The notes: generated by a model from the letters alone, not told the origin. A stretch of 64,000 nucleotides of DNA from Neoaquamicrobium microcysteis (GCF_008180155.1 NZ_VSZS01000054.1:85474-149473), one strand, 5' to 3'; shown: positions 1 to 8,420, counted from the stretch's first letter. A program made the numbers and translations.

Positions 1-1150
1 CGTTGTCGAGGCTTTCCGCGCCGAGACCGAGCACGTAGCGGTCGGCCGCGTTGCGCAGTTCGCGCACATTGCCGGGCCAGCCGCGCCGGCCGATCCCTTC
101 CAGCACGTGGGCAGGCACATCGACCATCGGCCGGCGGTAGCGCCCGGCAGCCTCGCGCACCAGCTGGAGAAACAGGATCGGCACGTCCTCAAGGCGAGCG
201 GCAAGGGGCGGCACGCGCAGCGTCACCACGTTGAGCCGGTAGAGCAGGTCGGCGCGAAAGCGGTCTGCGGCCACCTCGTCCTCAAGCTCGACCTTGCTGG
301 TGGCGATGAAGCGGACATCCAGCGGGATCGGCTCGTTGGAGCCCAGCCTGACGATCACGCGTTCCTGGATCACGCGCAGGAGCCTTGCCTGAAGATCGAG
401 CGGCATGGAGCCGATCTCGTCGAGCAGCACCGTGCCGCCGCGGGCATGCTCGAACTTGCCGTAGCGCGGACGCAGCGCGCCGGGAAATGCGCCTGCTTCG
501 TGGCCGAAGAGCTCGCTCTCGATCAGGTTGGCCGGCAGCGCCGCGCAGTTGATCGCGACGAACGGCCGGTCGGCGCGGCCGCTGATGTCGTGCAGCGCGC
601 GCGCGACCACCTCCTTGCCGACGCCGGTCTCGCCTACGATGAGAATGTCGGTTTCCGTGCCGGCGACCGCGCGCAGCCGATAGCGCAGGTCTATCATCGC
701 CGGGGAGCGGCCCGGCAGTCGGGTCTCCAGATCGTCAGGGTGGCCGGCGGCGGCCCGCAGCAGCCGGTTTTCCAGAACCAGAGAGCGGCGGTCGATCGCA
801 CGCGCGACGACATCCGACAGATGCTGGCCGGCGAAGGGCTTTTCGAGGAAATCATAGGCCCCTTCGCGCATCGCGCGCACGGCAAGCTGCACGTCGCCAT
901 GGCCGGTGACGAGAATGACGGGCACGTCGGGGTCGATGTCGCGTATCCGGGCCAGGAGCGTCATGCCGTCCATGCCGGGCATGCGTATGTCGCTGACGAC
1001 GACGCCGCCGAAGCCGGGGGTGATGTAGTCCAGCGCGGTTTCGGCCGCGCCGAACTCGCGCACGTCGAAACCTGCGAGTTGCAGGGACTGCGCCGTCGAA
1101 CGCCTGATCTCTTCCTCGTCGTCGACGAGGAGCACGCCCGGCAACCTCAT
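1..1150 (-). CDS. dctD: Sigma-54-dependent response regulator DctD (3' end outside window)
   Basis: Response regulator of the C4-dicarboxylate sensor pair, expected to activate sigma-54 promoters of dicarboxylate uptake genes. About 383 codons are visible and the C-terminal HTH is cut off by the window edge. The receiver domain occupies roughly residues 1-120, with acidic pocket VDDEE and phospho-acceptor Asp54 in SDIRMPGMDG. A sigma-54 AAA+ domain follows: Walker A GETGVGKE near 171-178, Walker B LLDEIG near 241. The loop that normally reads GAFTGA reads GAFPGA here, near residue 217. The ATG overlaps the dctB stop (ATGA at 1147-1150), so the two genes are translationally coupled. No dctA transporter gene lies next to the pair in this window. 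Confidence 0.93.
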   Translation of the reverse strand, partial: MRLPGVLLVDDEEEIRRSTAQSLQLAGFDVREFGAAETALDYITPGFGGVVVSDIRMPGMDGMTLLARIRDIDPDVPVILVTGHGDVQLAVRAMREGAYDFLEKPFAGQHLSDVVARAIDRRSLVLENRLLRAAAGHPDDLETRLPGRSPAMIDLRYRLRAVAGTETDILIVGETGVGKEVVARALHDISGRADRPFVAINCAALPANLIESELFGHEAGAFPGALRPRYGKFEHARGGTVLLDEIGSMPLDLQARLLRVIQERVIVRLGSNEPIPLDVRFIATSKVELEDEVAADRFRADLLYRLNVVTLRVPPLAARLEDVPILFLQLVREAAGRYRRPMVDVPAHVLEGIGRRGWPGNVRELRNAADRYVLGLGAESLDN

Positions 1151-2997
1151 TCCGCCGCCTCGCGCACGGGCAACACGTCCGCCGCCAGCACGATCGTCGC
1201 CACCGTGCCGCCTTCCGGGTGTGCTTCCACCGACAGCGTGCCGCCGAAATCCTTGACGATGTTGTAGGAGATCGAAAGGCCGAGCCCGAGACCCTTGCCG
1301 ACGCCCTTGGTCGAGAAGAACGGATCGAAGATGCGCTCGGCGATCGCCTCGGGCACGCCGGGCCCCCTGTCGCGGACGGTGATGGCGACGTTGTCGCCGA
1401 TCCGCGCTGCCGAAAGGTCGATGCGGCGGTCGGGCAGGCCTTCCACGGCGTCGGCCGCGTTGGAGACGATGTTGACAAGCACCTGCTGCAGCCGCACCGA
1501 GCCGGCACGGACCACGGGTGGTACGGTGCCGAGATCGATGGCGAGTTCTGCATCGGCCGCCTTGAGGCGCCATGCCACGATTTCCAGCGTATCCCTCACC
1601 ACGTCGTCCAGCGCGACCGGCCCCAGCTTCTGGTTGGGCTTGCGGGCGAAGTTGCGCAGATGCCGGCTGATCGAGGCCATGCGATCCACCAGCTTGGAGA
1701 TGCGGCCGACATTGTCGCTGGCCTCGTCGATCCGGCCTCGGTCTATCAGCAATGCGGCGTTGTCGGCATAGGTGCGCACGGCGGCAAGCGGCTGGTTGAA
1801 TTCGTGGGAGAGCGCGGCCGACATCTGGCCGAGGGCTGCGAGCTTGCCGGCCTGGACGAGATCGGACTGCGTCTTGCGCAGCGCGCGCTCGGTCGCCCGG
1901 CGCTCGGCCACTTCCTCCTCCAGTCGCGCGTTAACGGATGCGAGGTCGGCGGTGCGCTCCTCGACGCGCCGTTCCAGAAGCTCCTGCGCCTCACGCTGCA
2001 CCTGCAGCCTCTCGGCGATGCGGGCGTGGCGCTGCAGCCAGGCCGCGGCTCCCATCGCCCCCAGCCCGACGAGAAGCACCAGTGCGGCAACCACCGTCAA
2101 CGCCTGTGCGCGTGCGGATGCGGTGTCGAGCAGCACTTTTACCGTCCAGTCGGCGACCGGCATGGTTTCGGTCACAGCGAGATATTCGCGTGCACCTCTC
2201 TCATCGGAGATCGTGAGCAGGTCGTATCCACCGGCGTTGGACGAGCGGCTGACAGGCAGTTCTTTCAGCTGCGCATTGGCGTAGCGGCGGGTCGCGGACG
2301 TGCGCGCCAGCCTCCCGCGCGTCAGCGGCTGGATGGCGGTGAACAGCCAGTCCTGCCGCCCGGTCATGAAGATGATGCCTTCGGGATCGGTGACGATGAT
2401 CTCGTAGTCGCCGCCTCGCCAGGAGCTCTCAATCGCATCGACATCGACCTTGAAGACGACGACGCCTTCGATCGAACCTTCCACGCGTATCGGTGCGCCG
2501 AAGTAGTAGCCGCGCTTCAGCGAGGTGGTGCCGAGCGCGAAGAAGCGTCCCTTGCCGCCCGCGAGCGCGTCGGTGAAATAGGGCCGGTAGGAGAAGTTCT
2601 CGCCCACGAAGGTCGGGGTCTGGTCGAAATTCGACGCAGCGACCGTTATGCCGTCCGGCAGCATCACGTAGATGTCGGACGATTCCAGCAGGTCGTTGAT
2701 CGTCTTGAGATAGCGGTTGATCGCATCGATGCGAACCGGATCGTCGGCGTTGACGACGAGATCCTTGATGTCCTGATGATCGGCAATGAGTTCGGGCAGC
2801 TTCTCATAGCGGTCGAGCTGGCCGCGAAGGGCCGTGACGGCGAGGCCAAGCGTGTTGGAACTGCGCGCGGCGGCCTTGTCGAGATAGTAGTCGGTCATCG
2901 CGCGCGTGCCGAAGAACGCGATCAGGCTGCAAAGCAGCACGGCTGCCAAGCCAAGAATGACAGAATGTCGCCGCCACAGCCCGTTCATCAGCGCCAA
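1147..2997 (-). CDS. dctB: C4-dicarboxylate sensor histidine kinase DctB
   Basis: Membrane sensor kinase that senses periplasmic dicarboxylates and phosphorylates DctD. At 616 residues it has the usual DctB length. TM1 is at about 12-31, followed by a periplasmic double-PAS-like region of about 265 residues, TM2 near 300-322, a coiled coil (about 330-385), the H-box [15 protein letters not shown] with phospho-acceptor His near 398, N-box [11 protein letters not shown]1 DRGPGVP and G2 GKGLGLGLS. The start chosen is the ATG at 2997; this gives a short basic N-terminus before TM1. Directly upstream (66 bp) is a same-strand GNAT gene, not a divergent dctA as in Rhizobium. Confidence 0.93.
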   Translation of the reverse strand: MALMNGLWRRHSVILGLAAVLLCSLIAFFGTRAMTDYYLDKAAARSSNTLGLAVTALRGQLDRYEKLPELIADHQDIKDLVVNADDPVRIDAINRYLKTINDLLESSDIYVMLPDGITVAASNFDQTPTFVGENFSYRPYFTDALAGGKGRFFALGTTSLKRGYYFGAPIRVEGSIEGVVVFKVDVDAIESSWRGGDYEIIVTDPEGIIFMTGRQDWLFTAIQPLTRGRLARTSATRRYANAQLKELPVSRSSNAGGYDLLTISDERGAREYLAVTETMPVADWTVKVLLDTASARAQALTVVAALVLLVGLGAMGAAAWLQRHARIAERLQVQREAQELLERRVEERTADLASVNARLEEEVAERRATERALRKTQSDLVQAGKLAALGQMSAALSHEFNQPLAAVRTYADNAALLIDRGRIDEASDNVGRISKLVDRMASISRHLRNFARKPNQKLGPVALDDVVRDTLEIVAWRLKAADAELAIDLGTVPPVVRAGSVRLQQVLVNIVSNAADAVEGLPDRRIDLSAARIGDNVAITVRDRGPGVPEAIAERIFDPFFSTKGVGKGLGLGLSISYNIVKDFGGTLSVEAHPEGGTVATIVLAADVLPVREAAE

Positions 2998-3063
2998 CCG
3001 TTTCGCAAAGTCCCTGCGGCGACTTATAGCGCGGGGTTGTGCGCGGTGTCGAATGGGTCGGAC

Positions 3064-3360
3064 TCAACCCCTCCGGACGTCGTCCCATGCCGGGCTCATG
3101 CGCTGCAATTCGTCGGCGACGAACCAGCAGGTCGGCGTGATCGTGGCGCCTGCCTGCCGTGCGTCCGCAACCAGCCTTTCGACCATGCGTTCCGCGATGC
3201 CCTGGCCGCGCCATGGCACGGGAACGAAGGTGTGATCGGCAATCCAGTGCGTGTCGGAGACCCGCACGAAGGTCAGCCTCGCATCGTCGCCGTTCGGCAT
3301 CGGCACGAAGTAGCGGCCGCCCTTTTCGGTGGTCTCAAGCTGGATGGGGAAGTCGTTCAT
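3064..3360 (-). CDS. GNAT-family N-acetyltransferase, YjdJ-like (copy 1)
   Basis: A 98-residue mini-GNAT protein of the YjdJ/GCN5-related type. Its acetyl-CoA loop reads WRGQGIAERMVERLV and it ends with a conserved P-x-W-x-DV element. The family is thought to bind acetyl-CoA, but substrates are unknown. The ATG at 3360 (MNDFPIQ) is preferred over an upstream start at 3393 because it leaves only a short gap after the preceding gene, which stops at 3369, and aligns with that paralog. Neighbouring copies of identical length look like a tandem duplication that has since diverged. Confidence 0.82.
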   Translation of the reverse strand: MNDFPIQLETTEKGGRYFVPMPNGDDARLTFVRVSDTHWIADHTFVPVPWRGQGIAERMVERLVADARQAGATITPTCWFVADELQRMSPAWDDVRRG

Positions 3361-3368
3361 TGCGCCGC

Positions 3369-3665
3369 TCACTTCTTCAGCACGTCCGCCCATTCGGGAT
3401 GGCGGCGAAACTGGGCCGCGGCGAAGGGGCAGAGCGGGATGATGGTCTTGCCAGCCGCACGCGCATCCTCCACCGCGCGCGCCACCAAAAGCGCGCCGAC
3501 GCCCTGTCCGCGAAAGGCGTCCGGCACGCCGGTGTGGTCGATGATGAGCTGCCGCTCGCCGATCTTCGTGAAGGTCATCTCGGCCTCGGCGCCGTCTGGA
3601 CCTCTGACAACGTAACGGCCCTTGGAACCGTTGTCCTCGATCTCGATCTTCGGTTGCTCGCTCAT
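3369..3665 (-). CDS. GNAT-family N-acetyltransferase, YjdJ-like (copy 2)
   Basis: Second 98-residue mini-GNAT. The CoA-binding loop FRGQGVGALLVARAV, the downstream DARAAGKTIIPLCPFAA segment and the terminal P-x-W-x-DV element match the neighbouring copy position by position, which supports tandem duplication. An AGGAAAC sequence precedes the ATG at 3665. It sits 8 bp before the second copy and is probably co-transcribed with it. The substrate cannot be inferred from sequence. Confidence 0.83.
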   Translation of the reverse strand: MSEQPKIEIEDNGSKGRYVVRGPDGAEAEMTFTKIGERQLIIDHTGVPDAFRGQGVGALLVARAVEDARAAGKTIIPLCPFAAAQFRRHPEWADVLKK

Positions 3666-3680
3666 GTCCAGGTTTCCTCG

Positions 3681-4295
3681 CTATGTCGTGCGATAGGGCT
3701 CCAGAAAGGCCTGCGCGGCGAGGAGCTCGGTCTGGCGGATTTCATGGCCGCCATCATGCCACACAAGCTCGACTTCCGCGCCCAGATGGCGCAGGCCGCC
3801 ATGGAGGCGCTCGGTCAGCGCCGGAGGACATATGGGGTCTCTGCGGCCCGCCGTCATCAGGACCCGCGTGCCCGCCAGAGACCCGTCGACCTTCGGCTCG
3901 AACGGTATCAGCGGGTGCATCAGCACGGCCGCGTCGAACAGACCGGGAGCGGCAAAGAGCACGGAAGCGAGAATGTTCGCGCCGTTGGAATAGCCGAGCC
4001 CGACCACCGCCGAAGGTTTCGCCGCTTCGACATGGGCGCGCACGAAACCGGCCATCTTCTCAGTTGCACGGGCAAGGTCGGCCATGTCGTAGACGCCTTC
4101 GCCGGTGCGGCGGAAATAGCGCGCCGCGCCATGCTCGGAAACGTCGCCGCGCGGGGCGATGACCGTTGCGCCGGGCAGCAACTCGCCGCCCAGCCCGAGA
4201 AACTGGTTTTCGTCGGCCCCCGTGCCATGGAAGACGAAGAGCAGGGGACCGCCGGGCGCGCCGGCGGTCTTGTAGGTGTAGCTGTCGGTCGTCAT
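3681..4295 (-). CDS. MhqD-like phospholipase/carboxylesterase family hydrolase
   Basis: Alpha/beta hydrolase of 204 residues in the phospholipase/carboxylesterase family. The oxyanion region HGTGADENQFLGL, nucleophile elbow GYSNG (Ser near residue 103), acidic residue in GRRDPICPP and catalytic His in HDGGHEI are all in the expected order. It starts 3 bp after the stop of the upstream ring-cleaving dioxygenase gene. In Bacillus the equivalent pair MhqO/MhqD detoxifies hydroquinones and quinones, so a shared role in aromatic electrophile detoxification is plausible here. That role is inferred from family and context only. Confidence 0.8.
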   Translation of the reverse strand: MTTDSYTYKTAGAPGGPLLFVFHGTGADENQFLGLGGELLPGATVIAPRGDVSEHGAARYFRRTGEGVYDMADLARATEKMAGFVRAHVEAAKPSAVVGLGYSNGANILASVLFAAPGLFDAAVLMHPLIPFEPKVDGSLAGTRVLMTAGRRDPICPPALTERLHGGLRHLGAEVELVWHDGGHEIRQTELLAAQAFLEPYRTT

Positions 4296-4298
4296 GCC

Positions 4299-5234
4299 TT
4301 ATCCTTCGATCGGCTGGAGGTGGCTTTCCAGATAGGGTCGCAGATGCTCGTGCTGGCGGGGCAGCCTGAGCGCCTCGCCGAGATGCGCCGTGTCCTCGTC
4401 ACGGTCGAAACCCGGTTCGTTGGTGGCGACCTCGAACAGCACGCCGCCCGGCGTGCGGAAATAGATCGCCCAGAAATAATCGCGGTCGATCACCGGCGTC
4501 ACCTGATAGCCGGTTTCCAGCAGCGCCTTGCGCACTTCGAGCTGGCGCTCCCGGTTTTCGACCGCGAAAGCGACATGGTGGACCGAGCCGGCGCCCTGCC
4601 GCGCATGGCTCAGCACGGGCAGCGTCTCGACGTCGATGACGTCGGCACCGTTGCCCTCGCCCTTCACCGCGAAACGGCGCACGGAGCCGGACTTGTCGAT
4701 CTCCTCATAGTTCATGAACTTGAGGAGTTCGGCCGTCGCGCCACCGTCCTGAAGGCGCATGGAAACCGAGTGGAAGCCGCGGATCGCCTCGTCGGCGCCG
4801 ACGCCGCCATTGGTCCATGCGGCGCGGTCGTCGTCATCGACCTCGACCAGCGCGAAACCGTCGCCGTCGGGCCCCTCGAAGGCGAGGCGCTGTTCGCCGA
4901 AGAGATCCGAACGCTTCAGCCCCGCGACGCCCTGGTCGGCAAGCCGCTGTTCCCAGTAGGCAAGCGTTCCCCGGGGCACCGAAAAGGCGGTGACGCCGAC
5001 CTCTCCCGTGCCTGCCCTGCCGCGCGCGGCGTTGGGAAACGGAAAATAGGTCATCACCGACCCCGGCGTACCGAACTCGTCGGCGTAATAGAGGTGATAG
5101 ACGTCCGGTGCGTCGAAGTTCACCGTCTTCTTCACGCGGCGCAGGCCGAGCTTGTTGGTGAAGAAATCGTTGTTCTCGCGGGCATCCCGCGCCAGCGACG
5201 TGACGTGGTGAAGTCCCTTGATCTGTCCGAGCAT
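4299..5234 (-). CDS. VOC-family ring-cleaving dioxygenase, MhqO-like
   Basis: A 311-residue protein with two vicinal-oxygen-chelate modules. GLHHVTSLA opens the first module, SVHHVAFAV the second, and GVLFEVATNEPGF near the C-terminus supplies a Glu; together these fit a 2-His-1-carboxylate metal site. MhqO/LinE-type enzymes cleave hydroquinone-like rings using Fe(II). The ATG at 5234 is preceded by AAGGAG; the longer reading frame to 5369 starts inside an inverted repeat and encodes unrelated sequence. It forms an operon with the hydrolase that follows. An inverted repeat 110 bp upstream is a likely operator. Confidence 0.84.
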   Translation of the reverse strand: MLGQIKGLHHVTSLARDARENNDFFTNKLGLRRVKKTVNFDAPDVYHLYYADEFGTPGSVMTYFPFPNAARGRAGTGEVGVTAFSVPRGTLAYWEQRLADQGVAGLKRSDLFGEQRLAFEGPDGDGFALVEVDDDDRAAWTNGGVGADEAIRGFHSVSMRLQDGGATAELLKFMNYEEIDKSGSVRRFAVKGEGNGADVIDVETLPVLSHARQGAGSVHHVAFAVENRERQLEVRKALLETGYQVTPVIDRDYFWAIYFRTPGGVLFEVATNEPGFDRDEDTAHLGEALRLPRQHEHLRPYLESHLQPIEG

Positions 5235-5343
5235 GATGAGGCTCCTTCCTTGCCGTCGCCCGATCGCGACGTTCGCCGTCATATGTCGTTCAAATACAGC
5301 GTTGCGGAAGGGCGGGACAGGGCAAAGGACCGTTCTCATTTGA

Positions 5344-5368
5344 TGAACAATGAAAACGCCATTGTTCA
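5344..5368. promoter_or_regulatory. Perfect 9-bp inverted repeat, candidate operator of the mhqO-mhqD-like operon
   Basis: TGAACAATG (5344-5352) and its exact complement CATTGTTCA (5360-5368) are separated by 7 nt. The element lies 110 bp upstream of the dioxygenase ATG, in a locally AT-rich stretch between that gene and the PRC-barrel gene terminator. It has no following T-run, so it reads better as a protein-binding site than as a terminator. The cognate regulator (MarR-, HxlR- or LysR-type are possibilities) is not in this window. Confidence 0.5.
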
Positions 5369-5384
5369 CTTTGGTGACATAAAT

Positions 5385-5413
5385 GAAAAGGCCCGCGCAA
5401 ATTGCGCGGGCCT
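5385..5413 (-). terminator. Rho-independent terminator of the PRC-barrel gene
   Basis: GGCCCGCGCAA pairs perfectly with TTGCGCGGGCC (stem 5389-5413), and the minus strand continues into TTTT. It lies 24 bp past the stop of the PRC-barrel gene. Confidence 0.8.
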
Positions 5414-5436
5414 CGTGTCATCGCAGCCTGACTGGA

Positions 5437-6504
5437 TTACTGCGCCGGGACAACGATCAGCTGATCGTCGCGGTTCTCGGCGAAGGTAGCCTCGTCATAC
5501 TCGGGCTGAGCCTCGAGCTGCTCCTGCGTGAACTGCGTGTACAGGTAGTAGTTACCGTCAGCGTCCGACAGGAAGGCGAGGTTGTCCATATCCACCGCAA
5601 CCGACTTGCTGCCGATGCCGAGGAAGCCGCCCACGTCGATGATGACCGCATCGGTGGCGTTGTCGCCGGTGAGGATGACATCGCTGATCGAGCCGACGTT
5701 CTCGTCGTTCGCACCGTAGACCGTGGTGCCGATCAGTTCGTCAGCGCTGAGGCCGGTTTCTTCAACGTCCGTCAGGGTCGAGCGGTCGATAGCCGAAGTC
5801 TCGGTCTCGTCCGTGCCCATCGCCGGCTCTTCGGCCGGAGCGGCAGCCATATCGTCTGCCGGTGCAGCCTCGTCAGCCGGTGCAGCGGCCATGTCGTCAG
5901 CCGGAGCTGCTTCGTCGGTCGGAGCCGGGGCAGCAGCCATGTCGTCAGCCGGTGCAGCTTCATCAGCCGGAGCGGCGGCCATGTCGTCAGCCGGAGCGGC
6001 CGCGTCGTCAGCTGCCGGGGCCGGGGCCGCTGCAAGCTCTTCTGCGGTGGCAGGCGTCGTGTTGCCCACCTCGGCGTCGGCAGCCTGCGGCTCGTATGCC
6101 GCGGTATCGAAGTCAGGCAGAGCCTCGAGGGCCTCGCGGTTGGTCTGCACGACCAGCCACTCGTTGCCGTCACGCTCTGTCCACTCGATCAGGTCGTATT
6201 CGAGAGCGACGTTCTTCTGGCCAAGGCCGAGGAAGCCGCCGACACCGACGACGATCGCCTCGACATCGCCTTCCGGCGACAGAACCAGATCGTTCACGCT
6301 GCCGATGTTTTCTGCATCGTCGGCCGAGCTGCTATAGACGGTCTGGCCGATGATGTTGGAAGCGAGATGGCCTTCGGCGTGCTTGACCTGGGGAGCAGCC
6401 TGCTCCGTCGGTGCCATGGGGGCCGGCTCGGTGGTGGTCTGTGCGTATGCGCCGGTCGCAACGAGGGTCGCGATTGCGGTAGTCGCCAAGAGATTGCGGA
6501 TCAT
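5437..6504 (-). CDS. Exported protein with two PRC-barrel domains
   Basis: A 355-residue protein with a cleavable signal peptide (basic MIRN, hydrophobic core, AYA at about 19-21). Two PRC-barrel domains share the core VGGFLGLG/VGGFLGIG (about residues 45-115 and 265-340). They are joined by an acidic Ala/Pro linker made of repeats of ADDMAAAPADEAAP. PRC-barrel proteins of this type are frequent in rhizobial stress regulons; the molecular role is unknown. The ATG at 6504 has AAGGAGAG upstream; longer starts would remove the signal peptide. An EcfG-type promoter at 6596-6620 probably drives it. Confidence 0.85.
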   Translation of the reverse strand: MIRNLLATTAIATLVATGAYAQTTTEPAPMAPTEQAAPQVKHAEGHLASNIIGQTVYSSSADDAENIGSVNDLVLSPEGDVEAIVVGVGGFLGLGQKNVALEYDLIEWTERDGNEWLVVQTNREALEALPDFDTAAYEPQAADAEVGNTTPATAEELAAAPAPAADDAAAPADDMAAAPADEAAPADDMAAAPAPTDEAAPADDMAAAPADEAAPADDMAAAPAEEPAMGTDETETSAIDRSTLTDVEETGLSADELIGTTVYGANDENVGSISDVILTGDNATDAVIIDVGGFLGIGSKSVAVDMDNLAFLSDADGNYYLYTQFTQEQLEAQPEYDEATFAENRDDQLIVVPAQ

Positions 6505-6595
6505 GATATACTCTCCTTGTGCATGTTCCTTTGCACGGCCGCGCCTTGACCAAACTTCGCAGGGGAGGTCGGGGCGCGGCCTTTCACATCGCCAC

Positions 6596-6620
6596 AACGT
6601 GCCCGACAACTTCTGGTTCC
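6596..6620 (-). promoter_or_regulatory. Candidate EcfG promoter of the PRC-barrel gene
   Basis: On the minus strand GGAAC (6620-6616) and CGTT (6599-6596) are separated by exactly 16 nt, matching the alphaproteobacterial EcfG consensus. It lies about 92 bp upstream of the ATG at 6504. Confidence 0.72.
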
Positions 6621-6749
6621 GATTTTCCCTGGCATCGAGGCTTACTTTTCGGCGGGGAACCAATGGGGATGCCGCGCATTATCGAACGCCTCGCACGGCC
6701 GTGACGGCGGGTGCGTCAGGATCACGAGTGCATGGAGGCTTCCCGTCAG

Positions 6750-7655
6750 ATGCGCTTTAGCGTGATCCTAAACCGCCACGGCGGTACCCTGCGCACACTC
6801 GACGTGGACGATCTGGCCGCGCGCATCGCCAACACACTCGAACAGGCGGGTCACGAGGTCTCGACGCACATCGTCGAAGGCAAGGGCATCGTCGATGCGA
6901 TCGAGGAGGCCGTCTCCGGCGAGTGCGATGTCGTCATGGTAGGCGGCGGCGACGGCACGGTTTCGTGCGCGGCCGGCAAGCTCAAGGACAGCGACAAGGT
7001 ATTGGCTATCCTGCCGGCGGGCACGATGAACCTGTTCGCGCGCAGCCTTCGCATTCCGCTCGACCTGGACGAGGCGGTGGAGGTGTTCGCCCAGGGCGAA
7101 GTGCGCGAGGTGGATCTGGCGAGCGCGAACGACCGGATATTCGTCCATCAGTTCTCGATCGGGCTCCACGCCAAGCTCATCCGGCTGCGCGAGAAAGACA
7201 ATTTCGATTCGAGGCTGGGGAAGATGTGGGCCTCGGTCAGGGCCGGGTTCAGGGCTTTCTTCAGCCCGCCGCGCATGAAGATCGGGCTCACGCTAGACGA
7301 GGGCGAAGAGCGCCTGATGGCGACAGCCGGCGTCGGCGTCACCAACAATCTTTTCGGCGAGGGGCATCTGCCTTACGCCGATGAACCAGACCGGGGCGTG
7401 CTGGGCGTGTATGTCACCCGCACGCGCCGCAAGCGCGACATGGTGTGGCTGGCGCTGAACATGCTTTTGGGGCGGTGGAAGTCGAACCAGCAGGTCGACG
7501 TCCATGAGGCCCGAACGGTGACGCTAAGGCTGCTCTCGCGTCACGAACGCTTCGGCTGCGCGATGGACGGCGAGCTGTGCGATCTCGAAACCGAAACCGT
7601 GCTGCACATCCATCCACGCGCGCTCAAAGTGTTGACGCCACCGCCCGAAGCGTAG
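6750..7655 (+). CDS. Diacylglycerol kinase family lipid kinase
   Basis: A protein of about 301 residues with a DAGK catalytic domain: the nucleotide-binding signature VGGGDGTVSCAA and then LPAGTMNLFAR. Family members carry PxGTxNDxAR, so the usual Asp is Leu here, as in some YegS/BmrU-like lipid kinases. The predicted activity is phosphorylation of diacylglycerol, sphingoid bases or a related lipid. Start choice is uncertain: ATG 6750 has GGAGG about 10 nt upstream, while ATG 6732 and GTG 6711 are also in frame. It is divergent from the PRC-barrel gene. A GGAAC upstream is followed by CATT at the right spacing rather than CGTT, so EcfG control is unproven. Confidence 0.82.
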   Translation: MRFSVILNRHGGTLRTLDVDDLAARIANTLEQAGHEVSTHIVEGKGIVDAIEEAVSGECDVVMVGGGDGTVSCAAGKLKDSDKVLAILPAGTMNLFARSLRIPLDLDEAVEVFAQGEVREVDLASANDRIFVHQFSIGLHAKLIRLREKDNFDSRLGKMWASVRAGFRAFFSPPRMKIGLTLDEGEERLMATAGVGVTNNLFGEGHLPYADEPDRGVLGVYVTRTRRKRDMVWLALNMLLGRWKSNQQVDVHEARTVTLRLLSRHERFGCAMDGELCDLETETVLHIHPRALKVLTPPPEA

Positions 7656-7660
7656 GCGGC

Positions 7661-7870
7661 CTACTGGCTGGGTTGAGCGGGCTCGGTCACTTCGCCGGGC
7701 TGCTCGGCGGGTGCACCGCCGACGGGATCTTCCGGCTGGATCGCGCTGCCGAAAATGCCCACGCCCCACCATACGACGAGCGCGAGAGCGAGCGCGCAAA
7801 CCAGTATCACCAGCACCTGCCAGCCGCTCCGGCCCTGTCGCGCCTTGTTCTTGTCGATGATCTTGGTCAT
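7661..7870 (-). CDS. Small single-pass membrane protein (69 aa), function unknown
   Basis: A 69-residue protein: basic N-terminus (MTKIIDKNKARQGRSG), one strongly hydrophobic segment at about 18-43 and a Pro/Glu/Gln-rich tail. CCGGAGAA precedes the ATG at 7870. No family was recognised. It follows the YqjE-like gene on the same strand, separated by a perfect palindromic hairpin (7902-7934). Length, start signal and a clear membrane segment support a real gene rather than a chance frame. Confidence 0.65.
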   Translation of the reverse strand: MTKIIDKNKARQGRSGWQVLVILVCALALALVVWWGVGIFGSAIQPEDPVGGAPAEQPGEVTEPAQPSQ

Positions 7871-7901
7871 TGGATTCTCCGGAAATTCGTGAACGCATTC
7901 G

Positions 7902-7934
7902 GGAACCCAATGCGCCGCGCGGCGCATCGGTTCC
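7902..7934. repeat. 33-nt palindrome between the YqjE-like gene and the 69-aa gene
   Basis: GGAACC at 7902 and GGTTCC ending at 7934 flank a perfect 18-nt palindrome, ATGCGCCGC/GCGGCGCAT (7910-7927). No T-run follows on either strand, so it is not a standard terminator. It may be an operator, a processing hairpin or a repeat unit. Confidence 0.6.
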
Positions 7935-7964
7935 GTCATCTCGGGGGCGGGTTGGACCCCAGCT

Positions 7965-8411
7965 TCAGCGTGGATCGGTGTCGCCGGGCTTTCGCGACTT
8001 GTTCTCGCGATAGACGGCCCATGCGAGGGCGGCCACAGCCGGAACGACGAGCCCCAGCCCGCCGACGCGGCTGGCGACCACCGGCAGCATCGCAATCGCA
8101 GCCGCGCTCGCCACTGCCTTCATCTCGGTTTCCCGACGCTTGGCTATACGCCGCTTGCGCACGCTGGTCGAAATCGAGTGAATGACGATGACCAGTACCG
8201 CCAGCAGGACAAAGCCACCGCCGAACCACAGCGCAGCAGGCAATGGTCCCAACTCGCGCGCCGCAGCGATATATCCCGCCACAAGCAGGAACACCGCGCC
8301 GCAAAACGCAAACAGGCCGGCGATCAGATACGCGACGGCCGTGCGCCGGGCCCGCCCGATAGCCTCGGTCGCTTCACCTGAAACGACCGAAGCCAGTATG
8401 GTTGCAAGCAT
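7965..8411 (-). CDS. YqjE-like / phage-holin-superfamily membrane protein
   Basis: About 148 residues with two strong membrane segments (about 29-50 and 58-82) and a third near 105-128. It resembles the YqjE/Holin-X membrane proteins that accompany ElaB/YqjD. It follows the DUF883 gene by 9 bp. ATG 8411 is used; GTG 8417 two codons upstream is also possible. With the preceding gene it probably belongs to a stationary-phase or stress-induced envelope module; an EcfG-type promoter precedes the pair. The molecular function is unknown. Confidence 0.75.
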   Translation of the reverse strand: MLATILASVVSGEATEAIGRARRTAVAYLIAGLFAFCGAVFLLVAGYIAAARELGPLPAALWFGGGFVLLAVLVIVIHSISTSVRKRRIAKRRETEMKAVASAAAIAMLPVVASRVGGLGLVVPAVAALAWAVYRENKSRKPGDTDPR

Positions 8412-8420
8412 CTGCACTTT

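Noticed and set aside
5235..5369. Extended N-terminus of the ring-cleaving dioxygenase
   Set aside because: The added 45 residues start inside the inverted repeat and do not resemble the family; ATG 5234 has AAGGAG.
1219..5489. Long overlapping plus-strand frames across dctB and the downstream genes
   Set aside because: They are antisense to recognised minus-strand genes with conserved motifs.
6656..6680. EcfG-like promoter for the lipid kinase gene
   Set aside because: GGAAC is followed after 16 nt by CATT, not CGTT; the mismatch is at an essential position.
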